Shown here piece after piece: positions 1-9,229 of a stretch of DNA of 64,000 bases (within the stretch, counting starts at the first letter, position 1; each line of letters opens with the position of its first letter). The stretch is from Hamadaea tsunoensis DSM 44101. Its GTDB lineage: Bacteria > Actinomycetota > Actinomycetes > Mycobacteriales > Micromonosporaceae. The translations under genes were made by a program, and so were the position numbers. The notes under the pieces were generated by a model. That model was not told where the DNA came from. It saw only the letters and a list, made by a program, of their open reading frames with translations, and made no database searches. The stretch spans positions 34,726 through 98,725 of the forward strand of contig NZ_AUAX01000034.1 in assembly GCF_000428945.1 (NCBI RefSeq), written 5' to 3'.

Positions 1-27
1 AAGGGGGCCGGCTGACGCCGACCCCCT
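1..27 (-). terminator. Hairpin downstream of nrdJ
   Basis: An 11-bp stem with one G-U wobble (AGGGGGTCGGC on the minus strand) closes a 4-nt loop 15 bp past the nrdJ stop. The window ends before any T-run could be seen, so only the stem supports a terminator call. Confidence 0.55.
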
Positions 28-41
28 GTGCAACAAGACTC

Positions 42-2837
42 TCAGCTGCAGCCGCTGGTGGATCCGCAGCCTTCGCAGACGTAGCAGCTGCCCGCCGGCC
101 GCATCTTCGTGCCGCAGGTGAAGCAGAGCGGCGCGTCCGCCGACGTCCCGAGCACCACTTCGAGCAGCTCGGTCGAGGACCCGACGCTCTTGGGCGCGGC
201 AACCGTCTCCGGAGCCTTCACCACGGGCTTCTCGGCCGGAGCCGGCGCCTCGTACGCGACGCCCTCCTCCTCGGCCCGCAGCTGCGCGGCCCGCTCGGCG
301 GCGGTGAAGATGCCGATCTCGGCGCGGCGCTCGTAGGGCAGGAAGTCCAGTGCGAGGCGGCGGAAGATGTAGTCCATGACCGAGTTGGCGATCCGGATGT
401 CCGGGTCGTCGGTCATGCCCGCCGGCTCGAAGCGCATGTTGGTGAACTTGCTGACATACGTCTCGAGCGGTACGCCGTACTGCAGGCCGATCGAGATGGC
501 CACGGAGAACGCGTCCATGACGCCGGCGAGGGTCGAGCCCTGCTTGGACATCTTGAGGAAGACCTCGCCGAGGCCGTCGTCCGGGTAGGACGAGGCGGTG
601 AGGTAGCCCTCGGCGTCGCCGACCGCGAAGGAGACCGTCTGCGACGGGCGCTTCTTCGGCAGGCGCTTGCGGACCGGGCGGTACTCGACGACCTTCTCGA
701 CGACCGGCGCGGGCGCGGTGGCGGCCTCGGCCTTGTCGGCCTTGTCGGCGGCCTTCTTGCCGACCGAGAGCGGCTGGCCGACCTTGCAGTTGTCGCGGTA
801 GATCGCGAGCGCCTTGAGGCCGAGCTTCCAGCCGTCGTAGTACATCCGCTCGACGTCCTCGACCGTCGCCGACTCCGGCATGTTGACGGTCTTGGAGATC
901 GCGCCGGAGATGAACGGCTGGATGGCCGCCATCATCAGCACGTGGCCCATCGGGGAGATGGCCCGCTCGCCCATGGCGCAGTCGAAGACCGACAGGTGCT
1001 CGGCCTTGAGGCCGGGCGCGTCCACGACGTGGCCGTGCTGGCCGATGTACTCGACGATCGCCTCGACCTGCTCCTCCTGGTAGCCCAGGGAGCGCAGGGC
1101 GCGCGGCACGGTCTGGTTGACGATCTGCATCGAGCCGCCGCCGACCAGCTTCTTGAACTTGACCAGCGCCAGGTCCGGCTCCACGCCGGTCGTGTCGCAG
1201 TCCATCATGAAGCCGATGGTGCCGGTCGGGGCGAGGACGCTGGCCTGCGAGTTACGCCAGCCCTGCTTCTCGCCGATCTTGTTGCCGAGCTGCCACTGCT
1301 TCACGGCCTCCTTGGCGACTGCCTGGGCCACCTTGCCGACCGGCTTGATCTCGTCGGCCGCCGCCGCGTGCTTGCGCATGACGCGCTGGTGCGGCTCGGC
1401 GTTGCGGGCGTAGCCGTCGTACGGGCCGACGACGCCGGCCAGCTCGGCGGAGCGCCGGTACGCCGCACCCGTCATCAGCGCGGTGATCGCCGCGGCGACC
1501 GAGCGGCCGCCGTCCGAGTCGTAGGGCAGGCCGGAGGCCATGAGCAGGGCGCCGAGGTTGGCGTACCCGATGCCGAGCTGGCGGTAGGCCCGCGTGTTCT
1601 CGGTGATCTTCTTGGTCGGGAAGTCGGCGAAGCAGATCGAGATGTCCATCGCGGTGATCACGAACTCGACCGACTTGACGAACTTCTCGATGTCGAAGGC
1701 GCCGTCCTTCTGCAGGAACTTCATCAGGTTGAGCGAGGCCAGGTTGCACGAGGTGTCGTCCAGGTGCATGTACTCCGAGCACGGGTTGCTCGCCGTGATC
1801 CGGCCGGTCTCCGCGCAGGTGTGCCAGTCGTTGATCACACCGTCGTACTGGATGCCGGGATCGGCGCACTCCCAGGCGGCCTGGGCCAGCTTGCGGAACA
1901 GCGTCTTGGCGTCGACGGTGTCGATCACACGGCCGTCCAGCCGTCCGATGAGGTCGAACGACTTGCCCTCCTCGTACGCGCGCATGAACTCGTCGTTGAC
2001 GCGTACGGAGTTGTTGGCGTTCTGGTACTGGACGCTGATGATGTCGGAGCCGCCGAGGTCCATGTCGAACCCGGCGTCGCGCAGCGCACGGATCTTGTCT
2101 TCCTCGCGCGCCTTGGTCGCGATGAAGTCCTCCACGTCCGGGTGGTCGACGTCGAGGATGACCATCTTCGCCGCGCGCCGGGTGGCGCCGCCGCTCTTGA
2201 TGGTTCCCGCCGAGGCGTCGGCGCCGCGCATGAAGCTCACCGGGCCGGAGGCGGTGCCGCCGGACGACAGGAGCTCACGGCTGGCGCGGATGCGCGACAG
2301 GTTGATGCCGGAGCCGGAGCCGCCCTTGAAGATCAGCCCCTCCTCCTTGTACCAGTCCATGATGGAGTCGACCGAGTCGTCGACCGACAGGATGAAGCAC
2401 GCGGAGACCTGCTGCGGGCTGCTGGTGCCGACGTTGAACCAGACCGGCGAGTTGAAGCTGAAGATCTGGTGCAGCAGCATCCAGGTCAGCTCGTGCTCGA
2501 AGACCTCGGCGTCGGCGGCGGTCGCGAAGTAGGAGTGCTCCTCGCCGGCCTTGCGGTAGGTCTGCACCACGCGGTCGATCAGCTGGCGCAGGCTCCACTC
2601 GCGCTCGGGCGTGCCGACGGCGCCCCGGAAGTACTTGGTGGTGACGATGTTGGTGGCGTTGATGGTCCACGAATCGGGGAACTCCACGCCGCGCTGCTCG
2701 AAGTTGATCGAGCCGTCCCGCCAGTTCGTCATCACGACGTCGCGGCGCTCCCACGCGACCTCGTCGTACGGGTGGACCCCCGGGGTCGTCCAGACCCGCT
2801 CCACCTTCAACCCCGCCGTGCGCGTACGTCCCGCCAT
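42..2837 (-). CDS. nrdJ: Adenosylcobalamin-dependent (class II) ribonucleotide reductase
   Basis: Reduces ribonucleotides to deoxyribonucleotides in the cytosol using coenzyme B12, without oxygen. The 931-residue length fits the long bacterial NrdJ type. The conserved NPCSE motif places an active-site cysteine near residue 353. A Lys/Ala/Pro-rich linker near residues 700-735 leads into a second domain (about 740-860), and the extreme C-terminus carries a cysteine-rich tail (CFTC and CYVCEGC motifs, about 905-931) of the kind that relays reducing equivalents or binds zinc. An ATG start with GGAGGGGG 7 nt upstream is well supported. It follows nrdR by 97 bp on the same strand, the standard actinobacterial nrdR-nrdJ pair, so NrdR repression is expected. 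No cobalamin riboswitch was seen upstream. Confidence 0.97.
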   Translation of the reverse strand: MAGRTRTAGLKVERVWTTPGVHPYDEVAWERRDVVMTNWRDGSINFEQRGVEFPDSWTINATNIVTTKYFRGAVGTPEREWSLRQLIDRVVQTYRKAGEEHSYFATAADAEVFEHELTWMLLHQIFSFNSPVWFNVGTSSPQQVSACFILSVDDSVDSIMDWYKEEGLIFKGGSGSGINLSRIRASRELLSSGGTASGPVSFMRGADASAGTIKSGGATRRAAKMVILDVDHPDVEDFIATKAREEDKIRALRDAGFDMDLGGSDIISVQYQNANNSVRVNDEFMRAYEEGKSFDLIGRLDGRVIDTVDAKTLFRKLAQAAWECADPGIQYDGVINDWHTCAETGRITASNPCSEYMHLDDTSCNLASLNLMKFLQKDGAFDIEKFVKSVEFVITAMDISICFADFPTKKITENTRAYRQLGIGYANLGALLMASGLPYDSDGGRSVAAAITALMTGAAYRRSAELAGVVGPYDGYARNAEPHQRVMRKHAAAADEIKPVGKVAQAVAKEAVKQWQLGNKIGEKQGWRNSQASVLAPTGTIGFMMDCDTTGVEPDLALVKFKKLVGGGSMQIVNQTVPRALRSLGYQEEQVEAIVEYIGQHGHVVDAPGLKAEHLSVFDCAMGERAISPMGHVLMMAAIQPFISGAISKTVNMPESATVEDVERMYYDGWKLGLKALAIYRDNCKVGQPLSVGKKAADKADKAEAATAPAPVVEKVVEYRPVRKRLPKKRPSQTVSFAVGDAEGYLTASSYPDDGLGEVFLKMSKQGSTLAGVMDAFSVAISIGLQYGVPLETYVSKFTNMRFEPAGMTDDPDIRIANSVMDYIFRRLALDFLPYERRAEIGIFTAAERAAQLRAEEEGVAYEAPAPAEKPVVKAPETVAAPKSVGSSTELLEVVLGTSADAPLCFTCGTKMRPAGSCYVCEGCGSTSGCS

Positions 2838-2934
2838 GCTCAGGCCCCCTCCGGCATCATTCTGATCAACAAACGAACGGTGGTGCTTATTCGCTGCGCC
2901 AAGCCTTCCGGCTGCGCCATATGTCCGGTACGCC

Positions 2935-3405
2935 CTACGTCGCCGCGTCGGCCGGCGACGTCGCCGGCTGCGCGCGGAGGGCGGCGATCTCGCGCTCGAA
3001 GTCCTCCAGGGACCAGTCCCGGTAGACGCTCGCGAATCGCAGGTACGCCACCTTGTCCAGCTCCTGGAGCGGCTGCAGGATGGCGAGGCCGACCTCTTGC
3101 GAGGGCACCTCCGCCAGTCCCAGCGCGCGGATGGTCTCCTCGACCCGCTGCGCCAACAGGGCGATCTTGTCGTCGTCGACCGGTCGGCCCTGGCACGCCT
3201 TGCGTACGCCGGAAATGATCTTGTCGCGGCTGAACGGCTCGGTCACGCCGGAACGCTTGGCGATCGCCAGGATCGCCTCCTCGACCGTCGTGAACCGCTT
3301 GCCGCACTCCGGACAGTGACGCCGCCGACGGATGATTTTCCCGTCCTCGGCCTCACGGGAGTCGACGACCCGCGAGTCGGAATGCCGGCAATACGGGCAG
3401 CGCAC
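2935..3405 (-). CDS. nrdR: Transcriptional repressor NrdR
   Basis: NrdR senses ATP/dATP and represses ribonucleotide reductase genes. The 156-residue protein has the N-terminal zinc ribbon (CPYC at about residue 3 and CPEC at about 31) followed by an ATP-cone domain (about 46-136), the full family architecture. Translation starts at GTG with GGAGGG about 9 nt upstream. It is the first gene of the nrdR-nrdJ pair and is transcribed away from lexA. Three phased GATGTTG heptamers lie 85-145 bp upstream of its start and are candidate self-binding sites. Identification is secure; the operator assignment is inference. Confidence 0.96.
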   Translation of the reverse strand: MRCPYCRHSDSRVVDSREAEDGKIIRRRRHCPECGKRFTTVEEAILAIAKRSGVTEPFSRDKIISGVRKACQGRPVDDDKIALLAQRVEETIRALGLAEVPSQEVGLAILQPLQELDKVAYLRFASVYRDWSLEDFEREIAALRAQPATSPADAAT

Positions 3406-3489
3406 GACGAATCACCCTCCCCTGAGGCACACGCCACCGGCCGACCGGCAGCCCGGAAAGGCCGCCGTCCGGCGATGACATAGGTCACT

Positions 3490-3549
3490 GATGTTGCGAA
3501 GCCGTCACCATCTATAGATGTTGGCTCCGCCGACCACCACAAGATGTTG
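3490..3549. promoter_or_regulatory. Three phased GATGTTG repeats, candidate NrdR boxes
   Basis: GATGTTG occurs at 3490-3496, 3517-3523 and 3543-3549, i.e. at 27- and 26-bp steps. The middle copy overlaps a perfect 12-bp palindrome CATCTATAGATG (3509-3520), and the third reads CACAAGATGTTGGG, close to remembered actinobacterial NrdR boxes (CAC-A/T-AGAT-based). NrdR boxes normally come in helically phased pairs; 26-27 bp is 2.5 turns but the outer pair is 53 bp (5 turns). They sit in the 499-bp gap between divergent nrdR and lexA. The rest of the gap holds the lexA site listed separately and no credible gene. Confidence 0.5.
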
Positions 3550-3749
3550 GGTTGAACTTATGCCTCTCGGAGGCTTCACGCAAGCTGAACACGCCGTGCC
3601 GCGCGCGTGTCGGAGGTCTCAGCACGCCGCGCTCACCGGCCGTCACGGACAGCTGATGAACGACGGGGTTCACTCCTTCCGGCGCGCCATATCCCGGAAG
3701 GCTTGAAGCTATACCAGAACAACCGTACGATGACGAGACCGACACGCGT

Positions 3750-3763
3750 CGTACAACTGTTTG
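3750..3763. promoter_or_regulatory. Candidate LexA (SOS) box
   Basis: CGTACAACTGTTTG matches the actinobacterial SOS consensus CGAACRNNNGTTYG at all but one position. It lies 141 bp upstream of the lexA ATG, consistent with autorepression. A weaker half-match GAACAACCGTAC lies at 3717-3728. Confidence 0.6.
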
Positions 3764-3904
3764 AAGGCCACCCGGCCTCAGGACCGTTGACACGCGCCGG
3801 CAGCGCGACGGGACATCGCCGCGAGATCCGGACTTCTCCCCGGGTCATCGATGGTCCGCTCGCCATTGCGCAGCTTCCCGACTAGTACAACAGGAGTGGC
3901 CCGA

Positions 3905-4609
3905 ATGGGGACCGAGAAGCAACCCAAGAGCGCCATGAGAGCCGTGGCGTCGATCTCCGCCTCGGCCGCCGATCTGAACGCCGGACCGGAACTCACCGCC
4001 CGCCAGCGGCGCATTCTCGACACCATCCGGGCCTGGATGGAGCAGAAGGGCTACCCGCCCACGGTCCGTGAGATCGGGGACGCCGTCGGCCTCGTCAGCC
4101 CGTCCAGCGTGGCGTACCAGCTGAAGGAACTCGAGCGCAAGGGCTACCTGCGGCGCGACCCGCACCGGCCGCGCGCGGTCGACGTCCGGCCGCCCTCCGA
4201 GGGCGACCCCGAACTGCTCGGCCAGCTCCGCCCCACTCCTGCCTACGTACCCGTCGTCGGTCGCATCGCGGCCGGCGGCCCGATCCTGGCCGAGGAGTCC
4301 GTGGAGGATGTCTTTCCGTTGCCCCGCGAGTTGGTCGGCGAGGGCACGCTTTTCCTGCTGCAGGTCAAGGGCGACTCGATGATCGAGGCTGCCATCTGCG
4401 ACGGCGACTGGGTCGCCGTGCGCCAGCAACCGACCGCCGACTCCGGGGACATCGTCGCGGCGATGATCGACGGCGAGGCGACCGTGAAGACCTATCGCAA
4501 GCGCAACGGCCACGTGCTGCTCATGCCCCGCAACGCCGCGTACGAGCCGATCCCCGGCGATGAAGCCACCATCCTGGGCAAGGTCGTCGCCGTCATGCGC
4601 CGGGTCTAG
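3905..4609 (+). CDS. lexA: SOS-response repressor LexA
   Basis: Represses DNA-damage genes until RecA filaments trigger its self-cleavage. The 234-residue protein has the N-terminal winged helix ([20 protein letters not shown] followed by the STVREI-like recognition region, about 32-90), the Ala-Gly cleavage site in GRIAAGG (about 122), the catalytic Ser in KGDSM and the catalytic Lys in TVKTY. The ATG at 3905 is chosen because AGGAG lies 8 nt upstream; an in-frame ATG at 3851 has no such site and would add a nonconserved tail. An SOS-like box at 3750-3763 and a bidirectional hairpin at 4660-4693 frame the gene. recA and recX are 18 kb away in the same window. Confidence 0.96.
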   Translation: MGTEKQPKSAMRAVASISASAADLNAGPELTARQRRILDTIRAWMEQKGYPPTVREIGDAVGLVSPSSVAYQLKELERKGYLRRDPHRPRAVDVRPPSEGDPELLGQLRPTPAYVPVVGRIAAGGPILAEESVEDVFPLPRELVGEGTLFLLQVKGDSMIEAAICDGDWVAVRQQPTADSGDIVAAMIDGEATVKTYRKRNGHVLLMPRNAAYEPIPGDEATILGKVVAVMRRV

Positions 4610-4659
4610 TCGAAGCCGCAACACCAGTCGAAGCCGTAATGCATGAAGCCGTAATAAAT

Positions 4660-4693
4660 AGAGCGCGCGGCCGGAGATCCGGTCGCGCGCTCT
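4660..4693. terminator. Strong hairpin between convergent lexA and the propeller gene
   Basis: AGAGCGCGCG (4660-4669) pairs perfectly with CGCGCGCTCT (4684-4693), with further pairing of CCGGA/TCCGG inside. It lies between two convergent stops, so it probably ends both transcripts. Just before it the sequence GAAGCCGNAA is repeated three times (4613-4655). Confidence 0.7.
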
Positions 4694-4738
4694 ACGTATG
4701 TCCGTCTCGTGGTCTCAATCCGTCTCGCGTGCGGCCGG

Positions 4739-6175
4739 TCAGTAGCCGCCGTTCCAGTTCTGGTCCTGCGGCGGATACTGCTGCTGCTGCGGCGGGTAGT
4801 TCTGGGGCGGGTAGTTCTGCGGCGGATACTGCTGTTGCTGCGGCGGGTTCCAGCCCGGTTCGGCGTACCCGCCGCCGTTGCCGTGGTCGTTGCCGCCGTA
4901 GACGTTGCCGCGCCCCTGGCCGCCACCCCCACCGCCGCCGCCGTAGACGTTGCCGCGCGGCTCGCCGTACACGCCGCCACCGCCGGCCGGCTCGCCGTAC
5001 ATGCCGCCCGCGCCGACGCCCGCCGGCTCCAGCTCTTCCTCGCGCCGCTTCGCCTTCTTGGCCGCCGTCAGCGCCTTCTGCCGCTTCTTCTTACCGGTCA
5101 CCATGCCGTAGATGCCGATCAGCATCACGATCAGACCCACGAAACCGATGCCCGCCAGCAACGCGTACGCCTGGGAGAGCGACAGGCCCTTCCACCACTT
5201 CGTGAACCAGCCGTCGCCCGCGCTGGCCTTCACGGTCGGCGGCGCGACGTACTGCTTGGTCGTCGGCGTGTAGCTGAGCAGGGACGACGTCGTGATGCTC
5301 TTGTCCGCCTGGCCGGCCCGGTCGAGCCGGGTGACCGTGATCAGCTTCGAGCCGTCGGCGCTGTAGGTGATGGCCTCGCTGAGCGGCTCCATCGGCAGGC
5401 CCGTGACGCGGGGCTCGGCCTTCACCGCGCTCAGCACATCGCCGCCCGTGACGTCCCACTCGTACGCGTCCGCCTGCGTACGCAGAACGACCTTGGAACC
5501 GTCGGGTGAGACCGCCCCGCCGACGAAACCCTTGCGGCCGAATCCGCCCAGCACGTTCTCGGTGACCGTCGGCAGGATGCTGATCTTGCCGGCCTGCTTC
5601 AGCGGTACGCTCGCGCCCGCGGCCGGCGTCGCCGACGGGGTGTACAGCAGCGCGGTGGCGTTGGTCTCGAACGTGACGATGATCGGCAGCCCGTCCCCGC
5701 CGACCAGCAGCGCCTTCGCGTCGTGCCGGTCGCCCTCGGGGTACGTGAACCGGTAGAGCGCGGCCGTGCCGCTGCCGCTCTCGGGAACCTTCCACAGCAC
5801 GACGCTGGTGCGGTCCTTGTCACCCTCGCCGGTGTCGGCCACCCAGATCGCGCCGTCCTTGCCGCGCACGATGTCCTGCGGCGACCGGGATCCGCTGGCG
5901 AACGCGATGGTGCCGGTCACCTTGCAGGCGGAGCTGATCGCGAAGATCTTCTTGTGGGTCTCGGGCTCCTGGTCGGCGCCGGCGTTGACGGCGAGGTAGC
6001 CGGTGGAGGTAGCGAGCAGGCCGCTGATCTCACCGAGCTTCGCGTCGCTGATGGAGCACACCTTCTTACCCAGTGCCGGCGCCTGAGCCGCGGGGCTGGG
6101 GTCCGCCATCGCCGGGGAGATGCTCGCCAGAAGGGCGGCCCCCGCCGCGATGACCGTGGTCGTCACTCGCCGCAT
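4739..6175 (-). CDS. Secreted propeller-like protein anchored by one membrane helix, with Gly/Tyr/Gln/Pro-rich cytoplasmic tail
   Basis: I do not recognise a named family. The 478-residue product begins with a clear signal peptide (about 1-25, ending ALLASISPAMA). The external part (about 30-325) has repeated strand-turn patterns such as SPQDIVRGKDGAIWVADTG and SPDGSKVVLRT, typical of a beta-propeller. One strong transmembrane helix (about 335-360) is followed by KKKRQK, giving a type I topology, then a basic stretch and a low-complexity tail (about 390-478) of MYGEP/NVYGG repeats and QQQQYPPQNYPPQ repeats. The tail resembles prion-like or YGQ/PQ-rich scaffolds in other actinobacterial membrane proteins. 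It is monocistronic between lexA and hflX, with a 54-bp gap to hflX. An extracellular sensing or cell-envelope role is a guess. Confidence 0.8.
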   Translation of the reverse strand: MRRVTTTVIAAGAALLASISPAMADPSPAAQAPALGKKVCSISDAKLGEISGLLATSTGYLAVNAGADQEPETHKKIFAISSACKVTGTIAFASGSRSPQDIVRGKDGAIWVADTGEGDKDRTSVVLWKVPESGSGTAALYRFTYPEGDRHDAKALLVGGDGLPIIVTFETNATALLYTPSATPAAGASVPLKQAGKISILPTVTENVLGGFGRKGFVGGAVSPDGSKVVLRTQADAYEWDVTGGDVLSAVKAEPRVTGLPMEPLSEAITYSADGSKLITVTRLDRAGQADKSITTSSLLSYTPTTKQYVAPPTVKASAGDGWFTKWWKGLSLSQAYALLAGIGFVGLIVMLIGIYGMVTGKKKRQKALTAAKKAKRREEELEPAGVGAGGMYGEPAGGGGVYGEPRGNVYGGGGGGGGQGRGNVYGGNDHGNGGGYAEPGWNPPQQQQYPPQNYPPQNYPPQQQQYPPQDQNWNGGY

Positions 6176-6229
6176 CGGGCAAGTCTCGCACGTCTCGTCA
6201 TCGCGACGGGAACCCGCGGCTCTATATCA

Positions 6230-7687
6230 CTATGCCGAGACGTTCTCGTGACTTTCGGTGATCACGTACGGCGCGAGTTCGCCCGCGAGATCGGCGTCGA
6301 CCCGTGCCCGCAGCCAGGTGCCCACCTCGTCGTGCTCGGTACGCATCACCTCACCGCGCAGGTGGACGCGGGTCACCAGGTCGCCGCGGTCGTACGGCAG
6401 GCGTACGACGAGTTCGACGGCGGGACGCGGGAGCCGGGCCTCGACCGCGGCCTTGAGCTCCGCCATGCCGGCGCCGGAGTGGGCCGACACGAAGATCGCG
6501 CCGGGCCATTCCCGCTTGAGCCGCAGCAGGGTCTCCTCGTTCGCGGCGTCGACCTTGTTCACGACCAGCAGCTCGGGCAGCTTGTCCGCGCCGACCTCGG
6601 CGAGAACCTCGCGGACCGCGCGGACCTGCTCGTCGGGGTCGGGGTGGGCCCCGTCCACGACGTGCACGACCAGGTCGGCCTCGGCGACCTCCTCCAGCGT
6701 CGACCGGAACGCCTCCACCAGGTGGTGGGGCAGATGCCGGACGAAGCCGACGGTGTCGGACAGCGTGTAGACGCGGCCGTCCGCGGCGGCGGCCCGCCGG
6801 GTGGTCGTGTCCAGGGTCGCGAACAGCGCGTCCTCGACCAGCACGCCCGCGCCGGTGAGCCGGTTGAGCAGGCTCGACTTGCCCGCGTTGGTGTACCCGG
6901 CGATGGCGACGGCCGGCACGGAGTTGCGCCGCCGCGTCGCCCGCTTGGTGTCGCGGATCGTACGCATCGCGGACAGCTCCCGGCGCAGCTTGGCGATGCG
7001 CTGGTTGATCCGGCGACGGTCGGTCTCGAGCTTGGTCTCACCGGGACCGCGCAGGCCGACGCCGCCACCCGCACCGCCACCGCGGCCGGAACCGCCGGAT
7101 TGACGGGAGAGCGCGTCACCCCAACCGCGCAGACGCGGGAGCAGGTACTGCAGCTGGGCCAGTTCGACCTGGGCCTTGCCTTCCTTGCTCTTCGCGTGCT
7201 GGGCGAAGATGTCCAGGATCAGCGCGGTCCGGTCGATGACCTTGACCTTGATCTGCTGCTCGAGCGAGCGCAGCTGGCTGGGCGACAGCTCGCCGTCGCA
7301 GATGACGGTGTCGGCACCGGTGGCCTCGACGACCGATCGCACCTCGTCGACCTTGCCCCGCCCGATGAAGGTCGAGGGGTCGGGCTGGCTGCGCCGCTGG
7401 ATCAGGCCCTCCAGGACCTGGGAACCGGCGGTCTCGGCCAGGGCGGCGAGCTCGGTCAGGGAATTCTCCGCGTCGGTGACCGTCCCGGTCGTCCAGACCC
7501 CGACCAGCACCACGCGCTCCAGCCGCAGCTGGCGGTATTCGACCTCGGTGATGTCGGTGAGTTCGGTGGACAGCCCCGCGACCCGACGCAGAGCATGCCG
7601 TTCCGCGAGGTCCAGGTCGCCCGTCGTGTCATCGACATCTTCGTGTGTGGGGGCTTCCACCAGCGGATCAGCAAGATAGTTCGTCAA
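6230..7687 (-). CDS. hflX: Ribosome-associated GTPase HflX
   Basis: HflX splits stalled 70S or 100S ribosomes using GTP. The product (485 residues from the chosen start) has the N-terminal HflX nucleotide-binding-like domain (about 60-200), a glycine-rich linker (SGGSGRGGGAGGG), then the G domain with Walker A GYTNAGKSS, G3 DTVGF and G4 NKVD. I place the start at TTG (7687-7685) because AGGAGG precedes it by 5 nt; an upstream in-frame ATG at 7741 lacks a good ribosome site. The same open frame runs on to 9214 across the malic enzyme gene, but that extension is antisense shadow. Gene order with lexA, dapF and miaA is typical for actinobacteria. Confidence 0.94.
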   Translation of the reverse strand: MTNYLADPLVEAPTHEDVDDTTGDLDLAERHALRRVAGLSTELTDITEVEYRQLRLERVVLVGVWTTGTVTDAENSLTELAALAETAGSQVLEGLIQRRSQPDPSTFIGRGKVDEVRSVVEATGADTVICDGELSPSQLRSLEQQIKVKVIDRTALILDIFAQHAKSKEGKAQVELAQLQYLLPRLRGWGDALSRQSGGSGRGGGAGGGVGLRGPGETKLETDRRRINQRIAKLRRELSAMRTIRDTKRATRRRNSVPAVAIAGYTNAGKSSLLNRLTGAGVLVEDALFATLDTTTRRAAAADGRVYTLSDTVGFVRHLPHHLVEAFRSTLEEVAEADLVVHVVDGAHPDPDEQVRAVREVLAEVGADKLPELLVVNKVDAANEETLLRLKREWPGAIFVSAHSGAGMAELKAAVEARLPRPAVELVVRLPYDRGDLVTRVHLRGEVMRTEHDEVGTWLRARVDADLAGELAPYVITESHENVSA

Positions 7688-7822
7688 AATGTCCTCCTCG
7701 CCTTCCAGGGTGGCACGGCCGGGCCCCGGACGCACCCCCATTAACCCCGGGCGTCCCGGGTGTTTCCCAAGGGGTGAGAGAATGGCGGCCGCGTCGAAGA
7801 CATTGTGAGGAAAGGGACAGAA

Positions 7823-9217
7823 GTGGCAAGCAGTCGCCTCCCGAGCGCCGGTTTCTCGATCACGATCCGGGTGGCGGTGACCGCGGACTCGTCCGCGATC
7901 GGCCGGCTCACCACCGCGGTCGGCGAGGCCGGGGCCATCGTCACCGCCCTCGACGTCGTCGATTCCGACCATGTACGCGTCGTGGCCGACCTCACCTGCG
8001 ACACCGCCGACACCGCGCACGCCGACCAGGTCGTCGACGCGCTGGGCCGGCTCGACGGGGTCGAGGTCCGCAAGGTCTCCGACCGCACCTTCCTGCTCCA
8101 CCTCGGCGGCAAGATCGAGGTCAGCCCGAAGGTCGCCCTGCGTACGCGTGACGAGCTGTCGCGCGCGTACACGCCGGGGGTGGCCCGGGTCTGCATGGCC
8201 ATCGCCGAGAACCCGGCCGACGCGCGCCGCCTGACCATCAAGCGCAACACGGTCGCGGTGGTCAGCGACGGCTCCGCGGTCCTCGGCCTGGGCAACATCG
8301 GCCCGGCCGCGTCGCTGCCCGTCATGGAGGGCAAGGCGGCCCTGTTCAAGCGGTTCGCCGGCGTCGACGCGTGGCCGATCGTCCTCGACACCCAGGACAC
8401 CGACGAGATCGTCAACATCGTGCGGGCCATCGCGCCGGCGTACGGGGGGATCAACCTGGAGGACATCGCGGCGCCGCGCTGCTTCGAGATCGAGGCCCGG
8501 CTGCGCGAACTCCTCGACATCCCGGTCTTCCACGACGACCAGCACGGCACGGCGATCTGCGTCCTGGCCGCGCTCACGAACGCCCTGCGCGTCGTCGGCA
8601 AGCGCATCGAGGACGTCCGCGTCGTCGTCTCCGGGGCCGGGGCCGCCGGCACGGCCATCATGAAGCTGCTGCTCAAGCAGGGCGTCGGCGACGTGATCGC
8701 CTACGACCGGGCGGGCGCGCTGCACCGCGGCATGACCGGCCTCAACAGCACCCACCAGTGGCTCGTCGAGAACACCAACAAGGGCAACTACGCCGGCGAC
8801 CTGCCCGGCGCGATCAAGGGGGCCGACGTCTTCATCGGCGTCAGCGCGCCCAACCTGCTCACCGGCGACGACATCGCCCAGATGGCGGACAAGGCGATCG
8901 TCTTCGCCCTGGCCAACCCCGACCCCGAGGTCGACCCGCGCGAGGCGCGCAAGCACGCGGCGGTCGTCGCCACCGGCCGGTCCGACCAGCCCAACCAGAT
9001 CAACAACGTGCTCGCGTTCCCCGGGATCTTCCGCGGCATGCTGGACGCGCAGGCGACGGCGTACACGGAGGACATGGCGCTGGCGGCGGCCCAGGCGATC
9101 GCGGACGTGGTCGGCGAGGAGAAGGTCAACGCCAGCTACATCGTCCCCAGCGTCTTCGACGCCAAGGTCGCGCCAGCGGTGGCGGCGGCGGTCACGGCGG
9201 TCTGCAAAGCTCAATAA
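7823..9217 (+). CDS. NAD(P)-dependent malic enzyme with N-terminal ACT domain
   Basis: Oxidatively decarboxylates malate to pyruvate. The 464-residue protein starts with an ACT-type regulatory domain (about 10-85) and continues with the malic N-domain (Tyr in SRAYTPGVA, catalytic Lys in TIKRNT, metal site in FHDDQHG) and the NAD-binding domain (GAGAAG, about 270-275). ACT-fused malic enzymes are known in actinobacteria and are expected to bind an amino acid or similar effector. GTG at 7823 is preferred over GTG at 7805 since AAAGGGA lies 6 nt upstream. It is divergent from hflX and convergent with dapF, from which repeat element A separates it. Confidence 0.94.
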   Translation: MASSRLPSAGFSITIRVAVTADSSAIGRLTTAVGEAGAIVTALDVVDSDHVRVVADLTCDTADTAHADQVVDALGRLDGVEVRKVSDRTFLLHLGGKIEVSPKVALRTRDELSRAYTPGVARVCMAIAENPADARRLTIKRNTVAVVSDGSAVLGLGNIGPAASLPVMEGKAALFKRFAGVDAWPIVLDTQDTDEIVNIVRAIAPAYGGINLEDIAAPRCFEIEARLRELLDIPVFHDDQHGTAICVLAALTNALRVVGKRIEDVRVVVSGAGAAGTAIMKLLLKQGVGDVIAYDRAGALHRGMTGLNSTHQWLVENTNKGNYAGDLPGAIKGADVFIGVSAPNLLTGDDIAQMADKAIVFALANPDPEVDPREARKHAAVVATGRSDQPNQINNVLAFPGIFRGMLDAQATAYTEDMALAAAQAIADVVGEEKVNASYIVPSVFDAKVAPAVAAAVTAVCKAQ

Positions 9218-9229
9218 GAATCTTCAAAT

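Noticed and set aside
942..3218. 758-codon open frame antisense to nrdJ
   Set aside because: Low-complexity Arg/Val/Leu/Asp shadow of a well-conserved gene in GC-rich DNA; no start signal or family.
2838..3904. Cobalamin riboswitch before nrdR-nrdJ
   Set aside because: No B12-box-like sequence (GCCACTG-type) was found upstream of either gene.
7688..9214. N-terminal half of the 994-codon frame that ends in hflX
   Set aside because: It is antisense to malic enzyme; HflX homology begins only near 7690 where a ribosome site and TTG lie.
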